A stretch of DNA of 64,000 bases, taken from assembly GCA_965242855.1 (NCBI GenBank), contig OZ251509.1, positions 3,500,171 through 3,564,170 on the forward strand. Direction: 5' to 3'. Both the position numbers and the translations under genes were made by a program. Under the pieces are notes generated by a model. That model made no database searches and had not been told where the DNA came from. It saw only the letters and a program-made list of their open reading frames with translations. Origin of the DNA: WTGU01 sp965242855 (GTDB taxonomy: Bacteria; Pseudomonadota; Alphaproteobacteria; UBA828). This document shows, piece after piece, positions 53,010 to 62,820 of this stretch (the first letter of the stretch is position 1; every line of letters starts with the position of its first letter).

Positions 53010-54329
53010 CTAATCCGGCCAATTTTCTATCGTGAATGTGCCTTCCCCGACTCTGACGTCTCGTCCGAGAGAATTCCAGAAATCGCGATCAAAAAGGGTA
53101 AGAAGATCGAGAATTGACGAAGAATCTCCAAGGGGATATCTGGGAAGTATCGTTGAACCTAACGGTAATTTCGAAGGGTTGTCGGGAGGAATAGGGTGTT
53201 TTGTAGAATCGTAGACTCCCACCGTATCACTCATGGCGAAAATTTCGATTTCAAGTGCGTATTCTGCCACGGGGGCGTTCACCTGTTTTCTGATACGATC
53301 GGCCCAGACAGCTAGATTTGCGAACATTTCAATGGGCAAATCAGGTGACATAGGGCAGGGAAAATTATTTTTTTGACGATGATAAATGCGAACTGATACA
53401 AACCCTAACTCGATTAGTCCGTCACAGTGAAATTCTCGAAAACAATTGCATGGCAGTGGAGTTTGAGAAAAATTATATTCTGATTCCGCTCGTGTAGCGC
53501 GTAGTCTAGGCTGCCAATACCCTGGAAACCAATCTGTGTCTAATCCGTCAGACGGACGCTTTGCATCGTTCTGGTGAAACAATATCCGATGCCAAGGTTC
53601 GTCAAATTCTTTGACAATTTCTCCCTGGTTGAAAACACGGTCAATCCGAAAGTCATCTCGGACGGGAATTGCGGTCAAGCGAATTCCCCAGGCGTCATCG
53701 GGAGTTTCAAGGCGCTGAAACTCTTGCTGAAAACGCTTCGCGCGTTCCGCGAATCGCAGTTCCAGGTGCTCAAGCCCCCGCGACACGTTCAAGGTCATGT
53801 CCTGGATTTCCCGCATGGTCATTTCCTCGCAGCGGTCGGATCGTCGGATCGGGCAAATGCGTGTCGTCGTGACGCGATGAGGCGCCAGCCTCGACCGTCC
53901 CACGCGAATCACGATAACGCCGTCAACGCCGTCATCCCCCTCGGTCGGAACGGAGAAGACTTCAAGCACGGGTAGTTGTGATTCCACGCAATCACGAAAC
54001 ACCAGTTTCAGACGCTCCGCCAAATCCGCGCATCGTGGGATTGGTGAGAGACCGGTTGCAACTGGAGGTTTCGTGGAAGATTCCTTGATACCCAACAACA
54101 AGGCACCGCCATGCGCATTTGCGAAGGCAACGGTCTCCTTCAGTATCGTGTTTCTCGCACGATCGCCAATTTTATCCTTGCCGGCCATCCACGGATCAGA
54201 GACTTCTCCCTTTGCCGACAGACTCGCCTTGAATTCGATCTGTTCGCCTTCGGGAACTTTGGAGGAAATCAAGTCTTTGATGTCACCGATCCCCATTTGG
54301 TCGGCGGGTTTGGAAAGCACCTCGATCAT
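53010..54329 (-). CDS. AlbA/Schlafen-type putative DNA-binding domain protein, AT-rich
   Basis: This 439-residue protein begins at ATG 54329 after AAGGAATCCG. The N-terminal 150 residues match the Schlafen AlbA_2 domain: EGEQIEFKASLSAKGEV, ILKETVAFANAHGGALLLG, RLKLVFRDCVESQL, and RICPIRRSDRCEEMT. The C-terminal 290 residues are of unknown type, with Trp-rich segments (DTDWFPGYWQPRL) and no helicase or protease motif. Such proteins occur in defence islands and as regulators. The gene is conspicuously AT-rich with AAA/TTT runs and rare codons, unlike any neighbour, so it was probably acquired recently. It is convergent with the MmeI-type gene. Confidence 0.75.
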   Translation of the reverse strand: MIEVLSKPADQMGIGDIKDLISSKVPEGEQIEFKASLSAKGEVSDPWMAGKDKIGDRARNTILKETVAFANAHGGALLLGIKESSTKPPVATGLSPIPRCADLAERLKLVFRDCVESQLPVLEVFSVPTEGDDGVDGVIVIRVGRSRLAPHRVTTTRICPIRRSDRCEEMTMREIQDMTLNVSRGLEHLELRFAERAKRFQQEFQRLETPDDAWGIRLTAIPVRDDFRIDRVFNQGEIVKEFDEPWHRILFHQNDAKRPSDGLDTDWFPGYWQPRLRATRAESEYNFSQTPLPCNCFREFHCDGLIELGFVSVRIYHRQKNNFPCPMSPDLPIEMFANLAVWADRIRKQVNAPVAEYALEIEIFAMSDTVGVYDSTKHPIPPDNPSKLPLGSTILPRYPLGDSSSILDLLTLFDRDFWNSLGRDVRVGEGTFTIENWPD

Positions 54330-54468
54330 CGGATTCCTTCAATCGACGCCCGGTCCAAGCCGTGCCGGCTCGCGGCAGGCGCCTTCGCGTTCCAGAGCCA
54401 ACGCCACGAAAGGGCCGCGTCGTCGCAAGGGGGCGTCGCTCCCGGTGGCGGCGCGGCGCTCGTGAACG

Positions 54469-54503
54469 AAAAAGGGGCGGGCCCCGAAGGGTCCGCCCCC
54501 GTT
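54469..54503 (-). terminator. Rho-independent terminator of the groES-groEL operon
   Basis: On the minus strand, GGGGCGGACCC, a TTC loop and GGGGCCCGCCCC pair with one mismatch, followed by TTTTT (54469-54473). It begins about 25 bp after the groEL stop. Confidence 0.8.
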
Positions 54504-54524
54504 CCGTCGTAACCGGCGGTGGGC

Positions 54525-56177
<1,653 letters not shown>

Positions 56178-56217
56178 GTGTCCTTTCCCTCCTGGCTCGA
56201 AACCGCGAATCGGCGCC

Positions 56218-56532
56218 CTAGGCCGCCTTCTTCGCCTTACCCTTGGTCTCGACGACGGCCATGATGTCGGACTCCTTCATGAACAGGAGCTCGTCGCCGT
56301 CGAGCGTCACCTCGTTGCCGGACCATTTGCCGAACAGCACACGGTCGCCGGGCTTCACCTCCAGCGGGTGCACCGTCCCGTCGTCCGCGCGGACGCCGGG
56401 GCCCACGGCCACGATCTCGCCTTCCTGCGGCTTCTCCTGGGCCGTGTCGGGGATGATGATGCCGCCGGCGGTCTTGGCTTCCTCGCCAATGCGCCGCACC
56501 ACGACCCTGTCATGCAGCGGTCGAAACTTCAT
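56218..56532 (-). CDS. groS: Co-chaperonin GroES
   Basis: This 104-residue protein starts at ATG 56532 with KFRPLHDRVVVRRI and has the mobile loop AKTAGGIIIPDTAQEKPQEG, VVAVGPG-type turn and KVLFGKWSGNEV. It caps GroEL. It is the first gene of the operon; a shorter upstream ATG (56574) would add residues unlike the family. Confidence 0.97.
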   Translation of the reverse strand: MKFRPLHDRVVVRRIGEEAKTAGGIIIPDTAQEKPQEGEIVAVGPGVRADDGTVHPLEVKPGDRVLFGKWSGNEVTLDGDELLFMKESDIMAVVETKGKAKKAA

Positions 56533-56567
56533 TGCCTCCTCCACTCTCGTTCCGAACGATGGGGCTG

Positions 56568-56594
56568 TTAGCACTCGCCTCAGGCGAGTGCTAA
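56568..56594. promoter_or_regulatory. CIRCE element (HrcA operator)
   Basis: TTAGCACTC (56568-56576), a 9-bp spacer, and GAGTGCTAA (56586-56594): a perfect CIRCE inverted repeat, 36 bp upstream of groS. HrcA is expected to repress the operon until heat shock. Confidence 0.97.
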
Positions 56595-56883
56595 CAATTA
56601 GGGGCCGGCGCGCGGGGAATCAAGCCTTTATTTCGCGGCGCGAGGGCGCGCCCCGAATGGCGGCCAATCCGTTGATTCCAAGTATTTCCTGCCTATCCGG
56701 GAGAGTCCGCCATTGGAGTGGAGAATGACCCCGGTGTTCCCGACAGGAACGTCATGGCGGCGGTCCGGGGCGCTCGTCCGGCTCCCGGGCGGTGAACGGC
56801 CAGAGGGGGTATCGCGGCCCGGAGGCGGGTCTCGCCGACGGGGCAGGCAAGGCGCGCGGCGCCCCCTCGGCCCTCTTCGGATC

Positions 56884-56948
56884 GTCATTCCCGCGAAAGC
56901 GGGAAGCCAGAGACCGTTGAAACAGATTCCCGCTTTCGCGGGAATGAC
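56884..56948. repeat. REPIN-like palindromes, copy 3 (close pair, outward orientation)
   Basis: ATTCCCGCGAAAGCGGGAAG (56887-56906) continues into CCAGAGACC, and ATTCCCGCTTTCGCGGGAAT (56926-56945) follows. The two units are in the opposite order to copies 1 and 2, with only about 20 bp between them. The 650-bp gap 56598-57251 between groS and HyuB holds these, the hairpin at 57004 and no convincing gene. Confidence 0.7.
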
Positions 56949-57003
56949 AGGTCTATCACACGGGAATGACGGAGGCTTGGCGCACCGGGCCGTTTGCGTT
57001 CCA

Positions 57004-57042
57004 CCCCCCTCCCGGCCTCCCCCCTACAGGGGGGAGGAGAAG
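57004..57042. repeat. GC-rich intergenic hairpin, family B copy 5
   Basis: CCCCCTCCCGGCCTCCCCCC, ACA loop and GGGGGGAGGAG, then AGAAGGGCGG as in the copy at 43640. Located between the REPIN-like pair and the second HyuB gene. Confidence 0.7.
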
Positions 57043-57251
57043 AAGGGCGGCCTCCCCCGGCATCGTTCTCCCGGCGGAAAAGCCCGCCCTGCTAGGGGGA
57101 GGCGTGTAACTGGTGCTGGATGAGGCTTGCGGATAAGCAGGGAGTATTTTTCCGGATCGCCCCGTTGGGCCTCGGGCACCGGCGCGGCTGCGTTTCGACG
57201 ACGGCCGCGCGCCCTCGGAGGCGTCGCCTCGAAACCCCGCGCGTATGACGC

Positions 57252-59039
57252 TCAGGCGCGGGCGTCCGGCTCCCGGCCCGTGCGCATCGCCGCCCGCCGG
57301 GCCTCGGTCGCGGCCCGGTCGATTTCGAGAGCCGCCGTCAGGACGACGCCGTAGGCTTCGCGGGCGTGTGTGCGGGTGCAGAAGTCGTCGAGCACGTCCT
57401 CGCGCACCTGCTCCGCCGGGCGTTCCAGCGGGTCGCCGTAACCGCCGCCGCACGGCCCGAGGAAGCCGATGCAGTCGCCGGCCCGGTTGCGCAGCCCGTG
57501 AATCTTGGCGGGCAGGTCCTCGATCCGGTCGGGCTCCGCGACGTTGTATTTGATGAGCCGGCCGCCGCGGCCGGTGGTGCCGCCGCGGAATCCCCAGGGC
57601 GGATCGTCGTGCCTGTCCGCCTCGTGGGTGAGGAAGCCGTCCGTGAGGTAGCGCTGCACCTTGATCACGCCGATGCCGCCGCGATGGCGCCCGGCGCCCG
57701 GCATGACGTCGTCCCTGAGCTCGTAGCGGTCGCACAGCAGCGGCAGATGCATGCCGAGATCCTCGATCGGGTTGTTGCGCGTGTTGCGCATCAGCTCCTC
57801 GATCGTGTCCGGGCCGTCCGAATGCGGCCGCCCGCCGCAGGCCCCTTCGTTGACCTCGATGAAGACCCAGTAGTCGCCGTCCGGCCTGACGCCGGAATAG
57901 GCGATCGCCGAGACGTCGGCGGACGAGCCGGCCGTCACCTTCTCCGGAATCACCGGAGCCAGGGCCTTGGCGATGCAATCGACGACGCGCTGGATCTGGT
58001 TGAAGCGCGCCTCCGCCGCTGCCGGATATTCGGGATTGAAAATCGTCCCCTTCGGCGCCGTCACCGTGATCGGCCGGAACGAGCCCTCGTTCTGCGGGAC
58101 GTGCTCGGGCGTGGTCGCGCTGTCCAGCAGGAGCGCACGGAAGGCGAAGTAGCAGGCGACCTTGGTCGAGCCCTCGAAGGGCACGTTGAAGGCCGTCGGC
58201 ACCTGCGGCGCGGAGCCGGTGAGGTCGACCTCCGCGGAATCGCCCGCAATCCGCACCACGACCTTGACCGGAAGCGGCGTCTTCCTCGTGCGTCCGTCGT
58301 CGTCCAGGAAGCCTTCGGCCCGGTATTCGCCGTCCGGGATCGCCGCGATCTGGCGGCGCAACATGCGCTCCGAGTAGTCCATGAGCTGCTCCGTCGCCCG
58401 GAACACCACGTCCTTCCCGTGCTGGTCGAGCAGCTCGACGAACCGTCTCACGCCGAGCTCGGCCGAGGCGACCTGGGCCTCGATGTCGCCCAGCACCTGG
58501 CTCGGCACCCGCGTGTTGGTCTCGATGAACTGCCACAGCGCGCGGTTGCGCGTGCCTCCTTCATAGAGCTTCACGCCCTTGAACAGCATGCCCTCGGCGA
58601 AGACGTCGGGGACGTCGATGATCAGCCCCGGCGTCGCGGCGCCGATGTCCACATGGTGCGCCGTGTTCGCCGAGAAGCCGACCAGCGCGCCGTCGTAGAA
58701 GACCGGCGCCACCGCGGCGATGTCCGGCGAGTGGCTGGCGCCGTAATAGGGATGGTTGTGGATCACGATGTCGCCGGGTTGCCACGGGTCGTGCAAGGTC
58801 TTCTCGATGCCCCGCAGATAGGCCGGAATGGAACCGATATGCATCGGCGTCGAATCCGATTCGCAGAGCGTGTTGAAGCGGCGGTCGAAGAGACCGGCGC
58901 CGAGATCCTCCGATTCCCGGATGATCGACGAGTACGACATGCGGTAGAGAACGTGGCCCATCTCCCTGGCGATCGTGTGCAGCGCGCCGCCGATCACTTG
59001 CAGCGTGATCGGATCGACGTCCCTTCCGTTGCTTGCCAT
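57252..59039 (-). CDS. hyuB: Hydantoinase/oxoprolinase B-type subunit, second locus
   Basis: This 595-residue protein has DPITLQVIGGALHTIAREMG at the start, MSYSSIIRESEDLGAG, GDIVIHNHPYYGASHSPDI and the C-terminal GGGTTGRGG/GGGYGDPLERP segments of HyuB proteins. It begins 2 bp after its HyuA. The sequence differs strongly from the HyuB at 35441, so this is a separate family branch and not a recent duplication. The substrate ring is unknown. Confidence 0.92.
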   Translation of the reverse strand: MASNGRDVDPITLQVIGGALHTIAREMGHVLYRMSYSSIIRESEDLGAGLFDRRFNTLCESDSTPMHIGSIPAYLRGIEKTLHDPWQPGDIVIHNHPYYGASHSPDIAAVAPVFYDGALVGFSANTAHHVDIGAATPGLIIDVPDVFAEGMLFKGVKLYEGGTRNRALWQFIETNTRVPSQVLGDIEAQVASAELGVRRFVELLDQHGKDVVFRATEQLMDYSERMLRRQIAAIPDGEYRAEGFLDDDGRTRKTPLPVKVVVRIAGDSAEVDLTGSAPQVPTAFNVPFEGSTKVACYFAFRALLLDSATTPEHVPQNEGSFRPITVTAPKGTIFNPEYPAAAEARFNQIQRVVDCIAKALAPVIPEKVTAGSSADVSAIAYSGVRPDGDYWVFIEVNEGACGGRPHSDGPDTIEELMRNTRNNPIEDLGMHLPLLCDRYELRDDVMPGAGRHRGGIGVIKVQRYLTDGFLTHEADRHDDPPWGFRGGTTGRGGRLIKYNVAEPDRIEDLPAKIHGLRNRAGDCIGFLGPCGGGYGDPLERPAEQVREDVLDDFCTRTHAREAYGVVLTAALEIDRAATEARRAAMRTGREPDARA

Positions 59040-59041
59040 GG

Positions 59042-61120
59042 CTACGCCGCCTCCCTGACGTGAAGGTTTCCGGATCGCGCGACGACCGCCTCGTGGCCGG
59101 GCGGCACCAGGGTGGTGGAATCCGTCTGGACCACGATCGCCGGTCCGTCGATGCGCTGATCCGCCCCGAGCTTGCTCCGGTCGAAGCGGGGCGTGTCGTG
59201 CGTCGTGCCGTCGTCGAAGGTGGTCGCCCGCGTGTAGAGGAGCGCCGCGTGCGGGTCGCGCTCCTTCCCCCGCGCGGCCTCGGGCCAGCGCAGCGCGCCG
59301 ATCCCGGCCGCGGCGACGACGCGGAGCGTGATGACCTCGACCTCCTGATCCTCGAAGGCGTGGCCGTAATCCCGCCGGTGCCGCTCGTGGAAGCTGGAAA
59401 GCAGGGCCGCGCGGTTCTCAATGGTGAGCGGCCCGTCCGGCATGGCGCCGCGCAGCTCGAAGCCCTGGCCCTGGTAGCGGCATTCGGCGATCTTCTCGAT
59501 GCGCTGCCCGGCCTCGGCCACGCCGTCCGCGGCCAGGGCTTCGCGCGCGCGCCGCACCAGGGCGTCGATCTCCGCGTTCAGCCCGTCGATCTCGTCCTGG
59601 CCGGCGCGGGTGAGGACGCAGAGCACCGAGCGGGTGAACTCGTAGCGCATGTCGGTCGCGAGCAACCCGACCGCGGCGTTGATTCCAGGCGCCGGCGGCA
59701 CGATCACCTCGCGCGCGAACACCGACCGCGCGAGCGCCGCGCCGTGCAGCGGCCCGGCGCCGCCGAAGGCGACCAGGGCGTAATCCCGCGGGTCGACTCC
59801 CTTGGCCACGGAGTTGGCGCGGATCGCCAGGGACATGTTCGAGTTGACGACGCGGATCACTCCGAGCGCGGCCTCCTCGAGCGACATGCCGAGCGGGCCG
59901 CACAGGCGGCTTTCGATGGCCGCCCGGGATTTCGCGGGATCGATGTCGAGGCCGCCGCCGAGGAACCGCTCCGGGTCGAGCCGGCCCAGCACGACCTGTG
60001 CGTCCGTCACGGTCGGCTCGGCGCCGCCGCGGCCGTAGCAGGCCGGCCCCGGGTCGGCGCCGGCCGAGCGCGGGCCGACGCGGAAGGCGCCGCCCGCGTC
60101 GACATAGGCGATCGAGCCGCCGCCGGCGCCGATGGTGGAAAGGTCGATCATCGGCGCCAGGATCGGATAGCCGCCGACCTGGGTATCGCGCGGGTTCATG
60201 ATCCGGACCTCGCCGTCCGGCACCACGCTGATGTCCGCCGAGGTGCCGCCGATATCGACCGTGATCAGGTTGCGCGCGCCGGACATGTCTCCCGCCCAGC
60301 GGCCGCCGATCACGCCGCCCGCGGGGCCCGACATGAGGATCGTCACCGGGCGCTCGGCCGCGCCGGCGAGGGTGGTCACGCCGCCGTTCGACTGCATCAC
60401 CCGGAGCCGGGCGTCGATGCCGTTCTCGCGCAGCGCCGTCTCCAGGTTGCTCAGGTAGAAGGACGTGCGCGGACCGACGAAGGCGTTCATCGCAGCGGTC
60501 GAGAAGCGTTCGTATTCGCGGATCACGTCGACCACTTCGGAGGAGCAGCCGACATAGGCGTCCGGCATCGCCTCGGCGACGATCCGTTTCGCGCGCCGCT
60601 CGTGGTCGTCGTTCAGGAACGCGAACAGGAAGCAGACGATGACGGAATCGACGCCGCGCGATTTGAGCAGCGCGGCGGCGGCGCGGACTTCGTCCTCGTC
60701 AAGCGCGACCTCGACGCGCCCGTCCGGCGGCAGGATGCGCTCCGTGATCGGGATCCGGTTCCGGCGCTTGACCAGCGGCCGCGACTGCCAGGGCACGTCG
60801 AACTGTACCGAAAAATTGTGGGGCCGCTTGTGCCGCGCCATGTGGAGGATGTCGCGGAAGCCGCGCGTGGTCAGCATTCCGACCTCGGCGCCGGAATATT
60901 CGATCACGGTGTTGGTGGCGATGGTCGTGCCGTGCACGATCTGCGCTATGTCGGCCGGCGCGACCCCCGCCTCGGCGCAGATTTCGAGCACTCCCCGGAT
61001 GACGCCGTGCGACTGATCCTCCGGCGTGCTCGGGACCTTGTGCACGAAGACGCGACCGTCGCCGGTCTCCAGTATCAGGTCGGTGAACGTCCCTCCCACG
61101 TCGACGCCGATTCTCGCCAT
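59042..61120 (-). CDS. hyuA: Hydantoinase/oxoprolinase A-type subunit, second locus
   Basis: This 692-residue protein starts MARIGVDVGGTFTDLIL, then HGTTIATNTVIEYSGAEVG, KRPHNFSVQFDVPWQ, VMQSNGGVTTLAGA, LMSGPAGGVIGGRW, VDIGGTSADISVV, IGAGGGSIAYVDAGG and CYGRGGAEPTVTDAQ: a complete HyuA. With HyuB it forms an ATP-driven cyclic amide hydrolase or a related carboxylase. The 426 bp upstream (61121-61546) is AT-richer around 61310-61420 and should hold the promoters of this operon and of the divergent genes; I see no other feature in it. Confidence 0.93.
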   Translation of the reverse strand: MARIGVDVGGTFTDLILETGDGRVFVHKVPSTPEDQSHGVIRGVLEICAEAGVAPADIAQIVHGTTIATNTVIEYSGAEVGMLTTRGFRDILHMARHKRPHNFSVQFDVPWQSRPLVKRRNRIPITERILPPDGRVEVALDEDEVRAAAALLKSRGVDSVIVCFLFAFLNDDHERRAKRIVAEAMPDAYVGCSSEVVDVIREYERFSTAAMNAFVGPRTSFYLSNLETALRENGIDARLRVMQSNGGVTTLAGAAERPVTILMSGPAGGVIGGRWAGDMSGARNLITVDIGGTSADISVVPDGEVRIMNPRDTQVGGYPILAPMIDLSTIGAGGGSIAYVDAGGAFRVGPRSAGADPGPACYGRGGAEPTVTDAQVVLGRLDPERFLGGGLDIDPAKSRAAIESRLCGPLGMSLEEAALGVIRVVNSNMSLAIRANSVAKGVDPRDYALVAFGGAGPLHGAALARSVFAREVIVPPAPGINAAVGLLATDMRYEFTRSVLCVLTRAGQDEIDGLNAEIDALVRRAREALAADGVAEAGQRIEKIAECRYQGQGFELRGAMPDGPLTIENRAALLSSFHERHRRDYGHAFEDQEVEVITLRVVAAAGIGALRWPEAARGKERDPHAALLYTRATTFDDGTTHDTPRFDRSKLGADQRIDGPAIVVQTDSTTLVPPGHEAVVARSGNLHVREAA

Positions 61121-61546
61121 CGCTGCCGCTTTCCCCGCCTTCCGCCGCCACCGGGCCGCCCCGCGGGGACTTTATACCCGATTTGCCCGGGATGCGTTGA
61201 CACCGCACCGGGAATGCCGGCGCGGCGGAGGGGGAGGGGAACAGGCCGGCCGCATTTCTCATCCCTCATCCTCGCAGCGAGGGGCGACGAACACGCACCG
61301 AAAACCGGCTGGTTGCGCAACCTTCATCAAAATGAGGACGCCCATCGAACGATTCCGCAACCCATTGTTTTCACGCCGTATTCTCGAACGACGTTTCGCC
61401 TATTCCAATACACGGAACGGGAATGGACGGGAACAGGTGGCGCCATACGGGATTGACCGGCCCGGCACCACCGCCCATCATGCGCCCATGGATGCTGGCC
61501 TTGGTATGCGCGCCGGCGTGCGCGGCGCGGCCCAGAGTACCGCACC

Positions 61547-61717
61547 ATGACCGCGGCCGTGGCCATGGTGCGCGATGCGGTCACGGAAGGCGGCGCCACC
61601 AAGGCCGATCTCAAGGCCGAGACCGCCGCCCTTCGCGCTGATTTCTACCGCACCCTGTGGATACAGGCCGGCGTCATCGCCGCCGCCGCCGTCGCGCTCA
61701 TCAAGCTGCTTCCGTAG
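61547..61717 (+). CDS. Short DUF1640-like membrane protein (N-terminally shortened)
   Basis: This 56-residue protein begins ATG ACC GCG at 61547: VAMVRDAVTEGGATKADLKA, then ETAALRADFYRTLWIQAGVI and AAAAVALIKLLP. It matches the C-terminal half of the DUF1640-like protein at 23350 (EAVRDTIMEGAATKADIE and VALTKLLP) but lacks the FDTLAYARRLK start, either a mini-version or a truncated remnant. A coiled segment and a single C-terminal membrane span are kept. The hendecad-protein gene begins 8 bp further on. Confidence 0.6.
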   Translation: MTAAVAMVRDAVTEGGATKADLKAETAALRADFYRTLWIQAGVIAAAAVALIKLLP

Positions 61718-61725
61718 GCCGCGCC

Positions 61726-62109
61726 ATGACCGAATTCGAGACCACAAGCCTCATCGTCGCCGGCGCCGGCGTCGCCGCCTCGATCATCAGCGCCATTGCC
61801 GCCTCCGTCGCCGCCATTGGCATCTGGCACGGCATCCGCGCCATGGTCCGCGCCAACAAGGAACGGGGCGCCGACGCCAGGGCCGACCGCCAAGCCGCCG
61901 AAGCCGCCGACCAGCGCCGCCACGCCGAAGCCATGCAAGCCGGCGACCAGCGACACGCCGAAGCCATGGCCGCGCTCAACGAGTTGATCCAGGCCGGCCA
62001 GCGCCAGCACGAAGCGACCATGCGCGCCCTCGAACGCCAGGGCGCCGCCCTCGAAACCGTGATCGAACGGACGGCGCCGAAGCCCGGACTCGGCGCACCC
62101 GCCGAATAG
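61726..62109 (+). CDS. Membrane-anchored hendecad-repeat protein, paralogue of 49054
   Basis: This 127-residue protein begins at ATG 61726 and has ETTSLIVAGAGVAASIIS and AIAASVAAIGIWHGIRAMVR AN-type anchor sequence, the same as in the protein at 49054. The coil follows: ADRQAAEAADQRRHAEAMQA, GDQRHAEAMAALNELIQAG and QHEATMRALERQ. The repeats are more diverged than in the paralogue, so this copy looks older. A divergent-strand tRNA-Ser lies 210 bp downstream. Function unknown; it may pair with the DUF1640-like membrane protein next door, since both are single-span coiled-coil proteins. Confidence 0.65.
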   Translation: MTEFETTSLIVAGAGVAASIISAIAASVAAIGIWHGIRAMVRANKERGADARADRQAAEAADQRRHAEAMQAGDQRHAEAMAALNELIQAGQRQHEATMRALERQGAALETVIERTAPKPGLGAPAE

Positions 62110-62318
62110 CTGCCGCGCCGGGCCAGGGAACGCCGCTGGCTGGCGTTACGTGCGCACCCACCACCCGCGACTCCGGTGGTGGGCGGCAGATGCGGCCGAA
62201 TGGCCGCAGCGGCGCCTTACCCTGAACGTTTCCATTCGTTCCTGTTGATGCGCCCCGTCACCAAGACAGCATCCAAGGGTCTTCGGGAAGGTGTGGCATA
62301 GGCGGGAAGGGGGTGCGG

Positions 62319-62403
62319 CGGAGGGACGGGGATTCGAACCCCGGACACCGTTCGGTGAACACGCTTTCCAGGCGTGCGCCTTAAACCACTCGGCCACCCC
62401 TCC
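62319..62403 (-). tRNA. tRNA-Ser(GGA)
   Basis: An 85-nt class II tRNA on the minus strand: acceptor GGAGGGG with TCCCTCC, D-arm GTGGCCGAGTGGTTTAAGGC, anticodon GGA in CCTGGAAAG, a long variable arm, and T-arm CGGGGTTCGAATCCCCG. CCA is not encoded. Confidence 0.95.
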
Positions 62404-62493
62404 GCGGTGCCGAAACAGCGATGCTGAAACAATAGCAAGAACGCCTTGCCCTGCAATAAGGTAGGTGGGGTATCGCCGCGGAGGGGAGAGCGC

Positions 62494-62805
62494 GTGATCG
62501 TCGGCCGGTTGATCGGAGCGGTCCTGCTTGTGGTCGCGCTCGCCGCCCTTTGCCACGAGGCTTACGCCGCCGTCGGCGCCGGGGCCTGGCGCTTCATCGC
62601 CGGGGGCGAGATCTGGGCCCGGATCGACGGCAACAGCCTCGTCGGCTTCCAGGCGCTGGTCGAGAAGGGGGTCGCGCCCTGGCTGTGGTCGGACGTCGCG
62701 CTGCCGATCCTGCTCGCCCCCGCCTGGGCCATCCCTTTGGTGCCGGCGGTCCTGCTGCTCTGGCTGGCGCGGCGCCGCCGGCCGCGCGGCGGCTTCTCCC
62801 GTTGA
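62494..62805 (+). CDS. Small membrane protein, unknown function
   Basis: This 103-residue protein starts best at GTG 62494, 5 bp after GAGGGGAG; the frame is open further upstream. It has one N-terminal span (LIGAVLLVVALAALCHEAYA), a soluble part with GEIWARIDGNSLVGFQALVE, and a C-terminal span (WAIPLVPAVLLLWLA) followed by an Arg-rich tail RRRRPRGG. Two membrane spans with the ends inside are likely. Convergent with lepA. I do not recognise a named family. Confidence 0.65.
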   Translation: MIVGRLIGAVLLVVALAALCHEAYAAVGAGAWRFIAGGEIWARIDGNSLVGFQALVEKGVAPWLWSDVALPILLAPAWAIPLVPAVLLLWLARRRRPRGGFSR

Positions 62806-62820
62806 CGGCTCTCCGCCGAG

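Noticed and set aside
56628..57123. Short frames between groES and the second HyuB gene
   Set aside because: No ribosome-binding site or family; repeats explain most of the sequence.
62153..62183. CCACCAC...GTGGTGG inverted repeat downstream of the hendecad-protein gene as an attachment site
   Set aside because: It could simply be a weak terminator hairpin; no second copy or integrase was found in the window.
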